DNA of 64,000 nucleotides, taken from contig JAFEKR010000014.1 in the NCBI GenBank assembly GCA_019022495.1, positions 1,302,001-1,366,000 of the forward strand. The letters run 5' to 3'. Below are positions 23,801 to 36,526 of the stretch, piece after piece; position 1 is the first letter of the stretch; each line of letters begins with the position of its first letter. Origin of the DNA: Epichloe hybrida (taxonomy: Eukaryota; Ascomycota; Sordariomycetes; Hypocreales; Clavicipitaceae). The position numbers and the translations under genes are program-made. The notes below the pieces were generated by a model. It searched no databases. It was given only the letters and a program-made list of their open reading frames with translations, and was not told the origin of the DNA.

Positions 23801-25450
23801 TATATATTTATAGCTAGCTTTAGACCTTTCTCCTTCTTAACTAGCCTATTTTATTTCCTTAATTAAGTCCTTACTATACATACCTTAGTTATTAGCATAT
23901 TACCCTTATAATTAGTTTAAGGTGCGGGTTTAGCTAGCTATAGTTTGCATTAGAACTAGTACTTATTCTCTATAGTAAGGGCCTTAATATTAACTATAAT
24001 CTTATAATACTATATAATAGCTATATGCCACACGCTTTAGCTAATACCCTAGCTTATGCTAATTTCTCTTAAACACTTATTAAGCGCTTATTAAAGCTTT
24101 ACTAGCTTTATATTATCCCCCTAATAATCCCCTCTTACTAATAAGAGCTTCTTTATAAAGTAAATAAAGAACGTAAAAAATAGCTCCCCTAGGTCTTATT
24201 TTATCTAGTTAAGTTTTATAAGGGCTATCTCCTACCTATATAAATTAGAGAATATAGACCTAAGGTATTCTAGGAATTTAGCTAGGTTAAAATTATAAAT
24301 ACTACCTTATTTAAAGAAAGTAATTACCTAGGACTAGACTTTAAAGGATAGGTTTTAGTAAATAAATATTTACTTATTCTTATTAGTTTTAATAAAGTCC
24401 TTATTTACCTATAGCTTATATTCTATTAGGAACTTTTATATAGTAAATAAGGCCTTATTACTATTATATAGGTTACTTATAGGGATAGGTTTTTATTTTA
24501 CCCTAGGTATAGTTAAGACTAGGTTAAAGGTAAGAGGTAAAGTAAGGTTTACTATTAGTATATTAGGCTAGGCTATAATAAGTAGTTAGGTTAAGGGTCC
24601 TATAGTGCTTATAGCTACTTATTATTAGAGGTATATAAGTTTTACTATTTACTTATTAAGTATAAGTTAAAGCGTCTTAAATTAGGCCTATTAAGCTACT
24701 AGTAATACTATAGTATTAGATAGGGGAGTTATTATCCCTTAGCTAAGTTAGTCTTATAGTTAAAGCGTGTTTACTATATCTATTAATATATTTATTAGTG
24801 TTTTTATTATATCTTTTAGTAGTTATTAAAAAGGACTAAAGGAAGTCTCTTAATTATTATAGACTAGCCCCTAGGCTACTATAATAGGGCGTTAATATAG
24901 TATTAAAAGACTTAAGGAGAAAGGAGAAAAGGTAAGAGGCTATCCCTAGTAGTGTCCCTTATACCCCCTTAGCTACTTATGTAAGCCTTCTTTCCTTACC
25001 CTAACTGCTTTTACCACTCCCCTCTCTAACTACTATACGAACAATGCTTAGGCAAAGCCTAAGCCCTTACACCTAGGCCTTATTTAATAAGAACGCTATA
25101 ATCTTATAAAGAGTTATATAGCTCTCTTATAATATCCTTATTTACTCTTTTAAAGGTATTCTTAGACTAGCCTTTAAAGTCCTCTTAGAATAATTCCTAG
25201 AGGTTATTATCTCTCTAGCCTTAACGCTTACTAAGGTTAATAAACCCTATAATATAATTATTAAGCTTAGGCTATATAGTAGTCTTAGGATTTAGATTAT
25301 TAGATTCTTTCTAATCTCTTATAAGCTTACTAGTAAGTGGTTATAGATATAGTAAGAGTTTATTCTCTTAAGGTCTTTTAAGAATAGTTATCTTTAAAGA
25401 TACTTATAGGGGTTTAGAGAAAAGGGTCATATTTTAGGGAGTGCCTCTTA
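20900..25450 (-). mobile_element. RIP-degraded Ty3/gypsy-type LTR retrotransposon relic
   Basis: On the minus strand the reverse-transcriptase core can still be read through mutations. At about 22,330-22,290 the translation runs DFIIVYLDNILIYL, a RIP-altered form of the gypsy FVVVYLDDILIYS motif. At about 22,450-22,380 there is a match to the upstream F-R-T-R-Y-G-x-F-E-W-x-V-x-P-F-x-L block, and at about 22,240-22,165 a match to the following G-L-Y-L-D-L-x-K-S-x-F-V-V-K-E-V block. Order and spacing fit a gypsy pol. By that orientation gag should lie toward 25 kb and integrase toward 21 kb, but neither can be shown by eye. Ends are approximate; I found no convincing LTR pair. The element has many stops and cannot be active. 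Confidence 0.75.
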
Positions 25451-25570
25451 TTATTCTTTTACCCTCTAGTTCTATCCCTCTAGTAATATTAGTCTTAAAT
25501 TAATAAGGCTAATAAAAATAGGGTAAAAGTGCTATAATTAATATAATAGAGCCTAGAGCTTTGCTTATAA

Positions 25571-25690
25571 AATAAGCAGGATAAATAGGATAAATAAGAT
25601 AAATAGGACAGAATAAATAGGATAAATAGAATAGGATAAATAGGATTAGTAGGATTAATAGGATTAATAGGATAAATAGAGGGAAATAAC
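25571..25690. repeat. Degenerate tandem repeat (AGGATAAAT-type) in the RIP block
   Basis: A run of imperfect 10-15 bp units built on AATAGGATAAATAGG. It creates a chance 78-codon minus-strand frame of Pro-Ile-Asn/Leu-Ser-Tyr repeats, which is not a gene. Confidence 0.8.
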
Positions 25691-26384
25691 AAAAAACAAT
25701 AGAAAAAGTATAAAAGAGGGAAAAATAGCAAAAAGAGAGAAAAGTAAGCTATAAAGATAGCGTAAAAATAGAAATAACTTAATATTTAGAACACTAAGGC
25801 GCAAAAAGCTATAAAGAGAGAAAAGGGGTTATAAAGAGAGTGTAAAAGGAGGTTATATAGGTTAGCTAGCTTAGCTAAGGATTATTTTTAATATTAGGTT
25901 TAAATAAAATACCTTATGGCAATAGATTTAGTTATTTAGTTAGTTTTCTTATAATAGATAATAAGATTAATAATTAACTAAATATCCTAAAGGCCTAAGA
26001 GTTAATAGATTAATCTCTTAGAAGTCTAATAAGCCTATTACTAGGATTCTAGTCTATTTTCCTTTAGCACACTCTATAGTTATACCTCTTTACTATAATA
26101 ACTATTAATTTAGTATAATAAGGGGTAGTGGCTATAGCGTCTATAGAAATGTCTTTTCTTATAATACCTAACTTATCTATAGTTATAGTTAACCACTAAT
26201 TAGTATTAGTTACACTAAGGAACATTACACTAGTGTAAAGGGGTTAAATTTAATAAAGTTAATAATAATAGCTAATAACTAAGAGAGAGAAGAGAAGAGG
26301 GAGAAGGAGAGAAATCTAGCTAGAAGAGAAGGTAAGCAAAAAGGGGGAAAAGTAAGGCTATAGTGTAATGCTACTGCTAATAGA

Positions 26385-26492
26385 GCGGGGTAGCTTATAA
26401 TGCGTCTAATTACATTGCGTGTATCCCTTTGGTAGCTTCACTCTTTGGCTACGGTTAGACTATCTATTGTCCGAAGGTCTAAAGGAAGCCAC
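26385..26492. other. GC-normal island with inverted repeats inside the RIP block
   Basis: About 108 bp of ordinary composition sits inside AT-rich DNA. GTAGCTTC (26432-26439) pairs with GAAGCCAC (26485-26492) with one G-U, and within that TTAGAC (26455-26460) pairs with GTCTAA (26477-26482), so the stretch could form a nested stem. It does not fit a tRNA cloverleaf. It may be a single-copy spacer between elements that escaped RIP, or an element terminus. Confidence 0.5.
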
Positions 26493-26650
26493 AATTTTTA
26501 TAATATTAATATTTTTAAAAACCTTAAAATACTAAGTTATTAAAAACTATAGCTTTTACTATAGTAATTTACTTATAATTACTAGTATTTATATTTAAGT
26601 TATTTATTTATTATTTATTTATTATTAAACTTTAACACTAATAATATTAT

Positions 26651-26815
26651 AAGTAATCTTTGTAATCTTAGTAATCTTAGTAATCTTAGTAATCTTAGTA
26701 ATCTTAGTAATCTTAGTAATCTTAGTAATCTTAGTAATCTTAGTAATCTTAGTAATCTTAGTAATCTTAGTAATACTAGTAATATTAGTAATACTAGTAA
26801 TATTAGTAATATTAG
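26651..26815. repeat. 9-bp tandem array (AGTAATCTT)n
   Basis: About a dozen near-perfect copies of AGTAATCTT, which then drift at the right end into AGTAATACT and AGTAATATT variants. The array lies just right of the GC-normal island. Confidence 0.88.
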
Positions 26816-27308
26816 TATTATAAGCTATTATAAGCTATAATAAGATATAATAAGCTACTTATATTAAGTTTACTAGTAGTTTTTTTTATAGTTTTTTTAA
26901 AATAAGTAATAATAATAATTTATAGAAATATAAAATAATTTATAGAAATAGTAAATAATATAATAAGAAGGTTTTTCTTTAAGTTATATTAGGAAATAAA
27001 GTATTAAGTTAAATAGTATTATTAAAAAAGTATAATATTATATATAACCTTACTTAGTTATAATAAAATTATAAAAATAATATAATATTATAAATTCTAT
27101 AACTAATTTAATAAAATAGGTAATAATAAAAGCTTTTATATAACTAGCTTTCTTTTAACCTTATAAATACTAATAACTAATAAAAAGTCTAATACTACAT
27201 TTGTAGTGTTTATAGTTAGTGTAGTTTAGGAAAAAAAAATTGTAGTGTAATATATTATAGTTTTTTTTTTTTATAGTTAGTATAGTGTAGTTTTTTTTTC
27301 CTTGTAGT

Positions 27309-27571
27309 TAGTGTAGTTTGTAGTGTAGTGTAGTTTGTAGTGTAGTGTAGTTTGTAGTGTAGTGTAGTTTGTAGTGTAGTGTAGTTTGTAGTGTAGTGTA
27401 GTTTGTAGTGTAGTGTAGTTTGTAGTGTAGTGTAGTTTGTAGTGTGGTGTAGTTTGTAGTGTAGTGTAGTTTGTAGTGTAGTGTAGTTTGTAGTGTAGTG
27501 TAGTTTGTAGTGTAGTGTAGTTTGTAGTGTAGTTACTACACTACACTACAAATACTACACTACACTACACG
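27309..27571. repeat. 17-bp tandem array (GTAGTGTAGTGTAGTTT)n with fold-back end
   Basis: About 13 copies of a 17-bp unit with only one obvious substitution (TGTGGTGT near 27447). At about 27,531 the array flips: ACTACACTACACTAC follows as the inverse complement of the unit, so the right end can fold into a hairpin. The flanks (27,200-27,308) carry decayed single copies of the same TAGTGTAG words. Confidence 0.88.
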
Positions 27572-28899
27572 TTTTAGTGCAATACTCTAATAGGGGCTAA
27601 TAACATTAAGAAGGTAATTAAGGACTATTAATTATATAGTAAAGAGTTTAGGATAAGCATAATTATTAGAGTTATATTATAGTTAAAGTAAGATTAACTA
27701 AATCCTTTAATTTAGAACTTATTATTATTAAAAGAGGTAAAGAAAGCGTGAATTAAGTTAAATTTTAGTGTTAATACTATTCACTAGTAAAAGCAAGGCT
27801 TTTTATTAAGGTTTATAGGCTATGTATATTTATCACTTTTTAACCTATAATATTATTATTATATTAGTTAGAATTTTATTAATAACGCTATTAAATTTAT
27901 TAAATATGCATCTTTTTATCTATATTACTACTTTACTAAAGACTTTAAAGCTACTATACTATCTTTTTCTAAACTTTATAGCCTATAAGGCCTATAAGAA
28001 GTAATAATACCTATGTAGTAGCTATTTTAAGCGCTTTATGCTTATCTCTAGGTAATAATTCTATCTCTTTTACTTTAAAGTTATATAGCTCCTTTCCCTA
28101 TAACTTAATAAAGTTAAAGAGGGCTATAATAGTATAGATTATCTTAATTTATATAAGAAAATTATACTTAGTAGCGCTATAGTGAATTATCTTTTACTTT
28201 TACTTATATTACCTAAAATAACACTTTATAACTACTTATAATTATATATACTAGAAGTTAAAGAGCTTTTTCTTATTATTAGGGTACTTATAAGCTTCCC
28301 TTTAGTTTTATAAATAATATTAAACCCTTAAAAATAGCGTAATAAGGCTGTAATATAAGCTAAATCCTATATTACTAAGATAAAATTAGCCTTAAGGGAT
28401 TATAAAGGACTTTAAGAACACTATTTATAATAAGGTGCTATTATTAATAAAACCTTTAGTGCTTACTAGTATATAGAGAAATAATTCCTTAAAGCTTATA
28501 GTTACTAGTATATTTTATAAGATATTATTCTTCCTTAACTAGTATCTTTACTACTAATTTAGTGGAATAAATACTAGTATATATATGCTATTAATAGCAC
28601 TAATTACACTATTAAATTAAAGGAACTTCTTATTTAGCTCTATAAATAGCAAGACTAACTATAGCTTTAGCTAATAAATAAAGACTATATATAAATACCT
28701 TATTAAATTAATAAGCTTATAAAAAATTCAAGATACTAATGCTTAGGATAGTAGAAATTAAGACCCTATATTTCTCTATAGCTTATTATATATATATATT
28801 CTTTACGCTAGCTAGCTAACTATGTAGCTGTTCCTAGTACTCTATCCGCTTAGTTAAGAGAGAAAACCCTTTACTAGGAAGAAAAACCCCCTTATATTT

Positions 28900-31800
28900 A
28901 CTAATAGGCTAGCACTAACCCTCTTCTAGGTCTGCGCTATATTAGGTGTAATTAATTATAGGTATTTAGTGCTAGCTTACACTAGCCTTATCCTAAAGAA
29001 AATAAAAAAGAAAGGAAAAAAAGTAGTAGTAATCCTAACTAGCTCCCTTTAGTACTAGTTTAGTCTTACTTTAACCTAGCTCTATATCTCTTACTTTACC
29101 CTAGGGCATAGTAAATTTAGATTTATAATAATAATTTACTTTTTATTTACTTTACTTCTAACTTTTCTAGTGCCTTACTTTTTAGCTAAATCTAACTTAG
29201 TACTAGTTTAAATATCTTATAAAGTCTAAGCATATAGTTTTATTTAATTATAGTAAGGGGTAAGTAATTTAGGCCTAGTAACTAGGTAGTTTTACTCCTA
29301 GATTAATTATGCTTTATCTATGTATTTACTTATCTTATGCTTTATTTTCTAGCTAATATTATAGTTAGTCCCCCTCTCTCTCTCTCTTAAGTATAAAAAA
29401 GAGCTTCTCCCCCCTTAAGGTTTTAATCTTTTTCCTTTTCTTATAATAAATTTCCTATAGGTTCTTTTCTTTCCTATTTCTTTTAGAAGCTATTTAAGGC
29501 TTCTCTAGTCTAGTGCTAGTTTAAATACTAATATTTTATATAGAAAAATGCGCTATAATATTACTAAGCTCTATAAGTACCTTATTTTTAGTGCTATTCT
29601 AGCTTTAATTTACCTAGGAACTTATAACCTTAGATAAGTATTTAAGGAAGTCCTTAACCTAGAAGTAATTAGATTAAGTAAAGGTAAAAGGCCTAGAAGT
29701 AAGTTCTCTTTACCTTTATTTTGCCTTATTTCTAGGTTTAACCTAGGGTAGCTAGGTAAGCTATAAGAGATCTAGTGTATATTCTATAAGATATAATCCG
29801 TTAAAAATAAGAGCTATTAGTGCTATAATATTATTAGTAAGTTAGTTTATTTCTAGTCTAAGGGTAGGGCTAATCTATATATAAAGGGGTAATGTCTAAT
29901 GCCTATTTTAATTATTAAGTCTATAATTATATATATATTAAGGTAATATTAACTCCTATGCCTATTCTAAGCTTACTTTAGTGCTAATTTACTTATAGCT
30001 AAATATCACTAGCTAGTAAAGGGAACATTAGTAGTTAGTTAAGACTTAGGCTAGTATAGTTACTAGGAGTAATATAAGTGATTTTACTCTAGCTTAGTAA
30101 TAGCTTTATTCTATAGCTAACTTTAATTATCTAGGCCTTAGAGAACTATATAGCTTAGGTTAAGAAACTCTATACTAAAAACTATACTAAGAAAAAATAG
30201 GGTATTACTATAGTAAGCCTAGACCTAGCTAGGTCTAGGTTTATAAAGAAATAATATAATAAGGTTATCTTTTAGCTCTAGTAGCTTAATGCCTAAGTAG
30301 TAGAGATAAACTAGCTCCTAGCCACTAGCCTATTAGCTAAGGGTAAGAGTAAGGTAATAGAGAATATAATCCCTATTTCTAAGGAGAAATAGGCCTAATT
30401 CTAGGTTAGTAAAAGGGTAGCGGTAAGCTAGTATAAAATAATACCTATAGCTTTTTTAACTTAAAATTAATCTAATAACTATTCTAGACCTATAGTTTTC
30501 CTATTATAGTATAATTTTACCTTATATCTAGCTTACCTTTATAGCTACACTATTTTACCTAGTACCTCTCTTTAGTTATCTATAGTGTCTATTTATTAGT
30601 TAGTTTAGTTACCTCTAAGGTAGCCTAAATCCTCCCCTAGTTTGCGTTAACTAAAGGCTAGGTATTATACTAATATATAGTATTAGAGTCTTCTTATACT
30701 AAGGAATCACTTTATAATATATCTTACCTTTAGGGGATTATCTAAGGCTAGCCTTACCTCCTATATATCTCTAGGCTATCTTATTTAAGGGTATCTATAG
30801 TTATAGTTAGCATAATTAATAATTATATAGTACTAGTCTTTAACTACATAACTATAGCTATATAGGGGCAAAGCTACCCTAGGAATATGCCTTTAGAAGA
30901 GGAACTTATTAAGGCTAATCTTTCCTATATATAATTATACTATTATAGAGAAGATATACTTATTAAGCCTAGTGTGAAATTTCTAGATTTCCTTTAGGTT
31001 ATAGGTAAGTAAGTAATCCTTTATTAGCTCTCTCCTATACCTATATTATCTTTATTACCTATTAGAATACTAGTTTTCCTATCTTTTCTTTTACTCCTTA
31101 TATAGTTATATATCTAGTTTATTATTAGTAAGTAAGGGTTTTCTTCTATATTATAGTACTATTTATACTAAATAAGCTATAGCCTATATCTTATTTATTA
31201 TTTTACTAAGTATAATCCTTTTCTTAAACTTTTACTTTATCTTATTTAAGTAAAGGTCTAGGGGGAGGATATAGGTTTTAACTTCTAGCTAAGTAATTAG
31301 TATAGTCTTAAACGCTTTAGCTATAGTCTAGAGATAAGTTAATTAGTTTACTATAAAACTTCTAACTATTCCTTATAGTTTTTCTCCTTTCTTAGTTAAG
31401 GTATAGTAAGCACTTACCCTATAGGTATAAGAATAAGCTAGATTACCTATGTATATATAAGCTAGGTATCTCTAAAGCTAATGCCCTATACTAATACCAC
31501 TAATATAAAGAGTATAAGCTACTACTAGGCTAGTTTTCCCTTAAGAATATTCTTATAAGCACTCTAGTTAAGTTTCCTATTTACCTATACCCTAAGGAAT
31601 TAATATACCTTTATTAGCATTATCTTCTTTATACTAAGCTAGACCCTAGCTTATAGGGGCCTATAGGCCTTACTAAAGTATATAAGTTTAGTTTTTACTA
31701 GGTTAAACTTTACTTTTACTTCCTTTACCTATTCCTTATAAATCTTCTAAGTAACCTTAAGTTTTCTCTAGGTTTATACTATATTTTTACTAAATACTAT

Positions 31801-34800
31801 AATATTTATATTATTAGTAAATTTAATTATTACTATACTTAGAATAGCCTAAAGGCATATATAAAGTTCTATAAAGTAAAGGAGAAAGAGAATTAGTAAA
31901 AGAGAAAATCCTTATAAGGTACTAGCCTTAATCTTAAAGGGTTTAGAGAGTTCTTTATTAAAGCTAAGCTAGCTTATTCTATTTACTAGAAAGCTTTATA
32001 TTATAGCTATTAGCTAGTAAGGGATTCCTATTAGAATTAGTAAGTAAATTAGGTATAGGTAACTAACTTTATTAAAAGTAAATAAGATATTTATCTAGGT
32101 AAGTAAGGTAATTTTACCCTTACTCTAGGCCTCTCTTATATACTTTACTAAGACCTTAATTATAGTCTTTATTAACCTATTTATTCTATTCCTTATCTAT
32201 AGCTTTAGGAGAAGTCCTTTTACCTTAGTAAAGGCTATAAGTTACTTTATAATTACTACTTCTATGATTTTTCCTATAATATTTAGTAAGAAAATAGGCC
32301 TCTAAGTATTAGCCCTCCTTATCTCTTTTATTATCTTACCTAGTTTCCTAATTACTATTACTCTAGTAGTCTAGAATTAGGCTAGGAAATACCTTACTTT
32401 AAGGATAGCGTTTAGGAGCTAAACTATAGCTTCTTTTACTAGCTTATTATAGGCCTTAATAAGGCCTACTAAGAGCTTATTATTACCTAGTGCTTTCTAG
32501 CTAGCTATATCTAATATAATATCTAATATCTCTTCTAGTTTAAACTAGTTATTATCTAGGAATAGTGTGTTATCTAGCTCTAGGAAAGTAAGGTCTAGGA
32601 TTTAGGAGAGGTTTACTATAGGCTTAGGGAAAAACCTTAGTACTAGCACACTTACTTTATTCTTATATATAGTAACTAGGTTTAGGTTATTTTTAGTCCT
32701 TTCTAGCTCTAGTAGCCTAAGTAATTCTAAGGGGGCTTAGCTTTAAAGCTAGGCCTATCTCTTTAGTCTTTACACTTCCCTATTCTTTCTCTATATATTA
32801 GCCTTTTATAAGGTATCTCTTTATATATTTCTTCTCTTAGTTTTAATAACTTATTCTTAGTCCTTATTTACCTTAGTATAAGCTTACTAGTTTACTTCTA
32901 TTCTCTATTATCTTTATTATCTCTTTACCTATTTAGCTTTAGTAACTACCTCTTTAGCTATTCTTAATTACTATATCTCTAGGCTAGGGAGCCCTTAGGG
33001 CTTTTATAAGGCTACCTTATTTACTATTTATTAAAGGTTTATAATAAGCTAGGTAGTATACATATTTATCCTTTCTTTGTCTTATAGATCTAAGGTATTT
33101 TTAGGTTAAAAGTATACTATTACCTTTGCCTTTACGTATGGTTTATCTATTATATTTTACATATATCTAAGGGCTTATAGGATATTATCTTATAGGCTAG
33201 TAAAGATACTAATTAGCTATAGGATATAGTTAGATCTAGTAAGGTCTTTTATTTCTTTATAGTAAACTTAGATATCTAAGGTTACTTACGCTAGGTTTAT
33301 AGTACTATCCCTATTATTCTTATATTATCTAGTTAGTTCCCCTTAGGGTATTACTAGTCTAAGCCTTTACTAGCTTATAAGTTCTAGTAACTTATTTACT
33401 TTATTAGTGGTTTTATCTAGCTTATCCTAGAGGGGATGCTTTTAGTTAAAATCTCCTATAAATATGCTTTAGTTATATAGTGTCTTTATATTAATATCTT
33501 ATATAAGGGTATTCTAGTTATTACTATAACCTTCTAAATAAAGGGAATAGATATTAATCCTATAAATTTCCACTAGTAACTAGTTAGGCCCTCCCTAGGC
33601 TAACTATAACCCTATATTATATTTCTTATTAATATATATAGTATTATACCTATTATAGTATGTAAGTTAAAACTAGGTAAGGCTTAGTATAAGAGGCTAT
33701 AGATATTTTATATATTCTTACTCTTAGATTACTATTATATTTATATTAGTTTAGTAATAAAGCGTAATATATATTAGGCTATTTTTCTTATTTATATTCT
33801 AGAAAAGAACTTATAATATTACTATATTAATTAAGGGGGTAGTAGTAAGTCTTAGCTATTTTATACTAGTTTTATTTTAGCCCTAAGTTATTTTATATAG
33901 TGCCTAATACTCCTAGCTCTTAGCTATTTAGTGCTTTACTTTATATTTATAAGTTAACCTCTCTTTTTTCCTATTATTACTATAGGTTTTATAGCTATAC
34001 TAGCTCTCTCTTAGGCTAGAGCTAGGTTTTTACTAGGGGAGCTAGAGGTAAAGTAAGATAGTTATTCTAGGTAACTAGCTTTTACTATATTTTACTTCTC
34101 TTTTAGTACTAAGTAATCTCTAGACTAGGCTAAGTATAGTCTAAAGCATAGGATATAGTTTTCCTTAAGTTATTTATTTATTATTAAGTATAATACCTTA
34201 TTATCTTTATATTAGCTAGCTTTATACTTACTATACCTTAGTATTACCTTATAAAACTTAGTAATATATTCTATTTAAAAGTAATTATAGTACTATTTAG
34301 GTTATAAGGTCTTATTATATAGTTTAGTTTAGAATAGCTTTACTTTAAAGACTATTTTATCTTAGTATATCTTATTAGTATCTTTAACTTTAGCTAGTCT
34401 AAGAATTAGGGTAGTTTACTAGGTATTCTTACCCTAGGGGTATCTTATAGTTACCTTAATTATATTTACTTTATTTACTTTTTTAATTTCTATTACTAGG
34501 TTCTTAATAAATATATACTTTATTAGGAAACCCTTAATAATAACGCTAAGTATATAGTAATAAATAGCTATCTCTAGGCTAAATACTTTAGTAATCTATT
34601 TTTAGTTTTCTTTATACTACACTATATTTCCTTTAAAGGTAATAATTATATTCCTACTAGGGAGTCTTCTAGTTACTATTACTAAGGCTTACCTAATAGC
34701 TTTATTTATAGCTATAACTATATTTTCTATACCCTTAGACTAAAGTAATTTTTATATAGTGTTTTCTTTTATAAGTACTTCTTTATATTATTTTCTAGGG

Positions 34801-35290
34801 ACTTAGAGAGAGAGAGGGTTAGTATTTAGTTATTTTAGGGTAGGCTTAGCTATAATACTAGCCTAGGTTAGGGAGTTATTATCTTTAGCTTCCTCCCTAA
34901 TAGCCTCCTTAAGGGCTATTTTTAATACTTCTTTAGTAGTATAAATATTACTATTATTAGTATTTATAATTCTTATTTTAGCTTAGGTATAGTTTACTAC
35001 CTAGTTAGCTATAGTAAGTATAATATATTACACTTAGGTAACTTTATTACTTAGGATAAGGCTAGTAATCTTATTATAATATTTTATATCTTTAGAGTAT
35101 ATAAATTAGTTTTAGTTTACTATTAGGTTATCTTTACTCCTTTAGATATTAAACTATCTTATTCTTATATTTAAGTAATAGTTACTTTAAGCTAGCCCCC
35201 TTAAGCTTATATTAATTACTATTAGTATCTTATTTACACTCTTACTACTAGCTCTATTATAGTGTAATATTATAAGGGGGGAGAAATAAA
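28900..35290 (-). mobile_element. RIP-degraded LINE (non-LTR retrotransposon) relic
   Basis: On the minus strand at about 32,301-32,240 the translation reads RPIFLLNIIGKIIEVVIIK, an altered form of the LINE reverse-transcriptase block Y-R-P-I-S-L-L-N-x-x-G-K-x-x-E. At about 33,450-33,420 the endonuclease motif I-x-I-G-D-F-N followed by K-H-P-L matches the APE-type G-D-F-N-x-x-H-P-x-W block. Around 31,840 a Y-x-N-N segment may be the mutated Y-V-D-D. Endonuclease upstream of reverse transcriptase on the same strand is the LINE order; fungal examples are Tad1-like. ORF1 should lie toward 35 kb. Ends are approximate and the element is full of stops. Confidence 0.72.
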
Positions 35291-35809
35291 GGTAAGGATT
35301 TTAAATATTAATGTGATTTGTATTTTAGAGGCGATTCCAAACCTTAGGGTCAGTGCGGAAAAGTATGCAAAGGTTAGCTTATTATATATATAAATCTATA
35401 AGAAGACTATTACCTTTTACTTAATTAATTAATATTATAAAGAGCTTACTAAGGTATTAATATAAAGCTAGTTATAAAGCTAAAGGAAGATCTCCCTTAG
35501 TATCTAATAGAGGATTTTAAATTCCTTTTTTAATATAAATTAAAGAATATATTTACAAAGCTCTTATAATACTATTAGTAATACCTAGGCACCTCTAAGG
35601 CTAAGGAGAGTATTATAAGTATTATTATTATAGTTAATATACTTATAGAGGTAATATAGCCTATATAGGGCTCTTTATAGTAAGCCTAGCTTTTAAAAAC
35701 ACTATAAAACTAATATTATAAGCTAAAGGTTATTATTAATATCTTTATCTATAATAAATTAATTAATTAAGAGGTTATAAACCCTAAGAAACATTATTAT
35801 AGCTTATAG

Positions 35810-35878
35810 CTAGGTATAAACTTTACACTAGTGTAAACTTTATATAAGTATAATATAAAGTATATAGTTTATACCTAG
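35810..35878. repeat. Inverted repeat and perfect palindrome in the RIP block
   Basis: CTAGGTATAAACT (35810-35822) is matched by its exact inverse complement at 35866-35878. Just inside the left arm lies the 16-bp perfect palindrome TTTACACTAGTGTAAA (35822-35837). The 14-bp core of that palindrome also occurs at 26225-26238. Confidence 0.8.
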
Positions 35879-36033
35879 AAATTAGTAAAATTTACTTTAT
35901 TCTTAGTATCTAAGCCTATTATAGGTATTTATATAGCCCTAGTTAAAAAGATATATTATAAATAAGGGAGGCTATAGTGTTTATATAATTTAGATAAAGT
36001 TCTATAAATTTCTATGGATCTTAGCTAATAAAA

Positions 36034-36526
36034 ATGGCTAGCGCGTTCGCTTATGTGCATTTTGCACTGGCTCGTGGATCAGACCCTAAACTAGTTATGA
36101 AACTAGTTGTTAACTTTTGGGGGGCTGCGGACCGTTTTGTTCAAGTAGTTATTTTAAATGGGTGACGTGAGTAAAGATGAAAAACACCTGAGGAACCCCT
36201 TATGGCCTCTTCCTTCGGGGTATAAGGCAGGATCTGAAAAGAGAATCAAGTGCGTTGTTCCACAGAAGATGAAAGAAGAAGCTCAACGCTCTCATTTTAT
36301 AGAACAGGATGGAAACGCCATGGTATGTAAAACGTACATGTTATTATCAGCAGATTGTTTCTAATGGAAGAAATAAAAGTGCTCCCAAAACGCCTGTACA
36401 TCGTAAAAGTGCCCAAGTTGAAGAAGCATGGAAAGGAGAGTAGGTGACACGCCAAGTCTCGAGCGAGTGTATCAAATCAAATCATGTAGAAGATTCTGTC
36501 CTGCTTCCCTTTGCCGTTGGCGCAGC
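36034..36526. other. Boundary between the RIP block and the MDM34 gene
   Basis: Normal composition returns at about 36,034 (GCTAGCGCGTTCGC). A 68-codon frame at 36158-36364 is the only open frame of note; it is not recognised, has no visible partner exon and is not called a gene. The stretch also holds the 3' flank of the minus-strand Mdm34 gene. Confidence 0.5.

Larger units (their letters stand above)
20050..36033. mobile_element. RIP-mutated AT-rich block of dead transposable elements
   Basis: Over 16 kb the DNA turns very AT-rich, dominated by TA, TTA and CTA, with stop codons every few residues in all frames and only two short open frames, both in simple repeats. Both edges are sharp. 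This is the expected product of repeat-induced point mutation, which converts C to T in duplicated DNA (mainly at CpA, raising TpA) during the sexual cycle of Pezizomycotina. Degenerate but readable retroelement motifs (separate entries) show it was built from transposons. No cellular gene can be supported inside it. Such blocks are usually heterochromatic; that is inference here. Confidence 0.93.

Noticed and set aside
25495..25731. 78-codon minus-strand frame rich in Pro, Asn, Ile and Ser-Tyr-Leu
   Set aside because: It is a by-product of a tandem repeat in the RIP block and has no start context or partner exon.
26400..26492. tRNA or 5S rRNA in the GC-normal island
   Set aside because: The stems do not match the acceptor/anticodon/T-arm layout, and no 5S-like internal promoter is seen.
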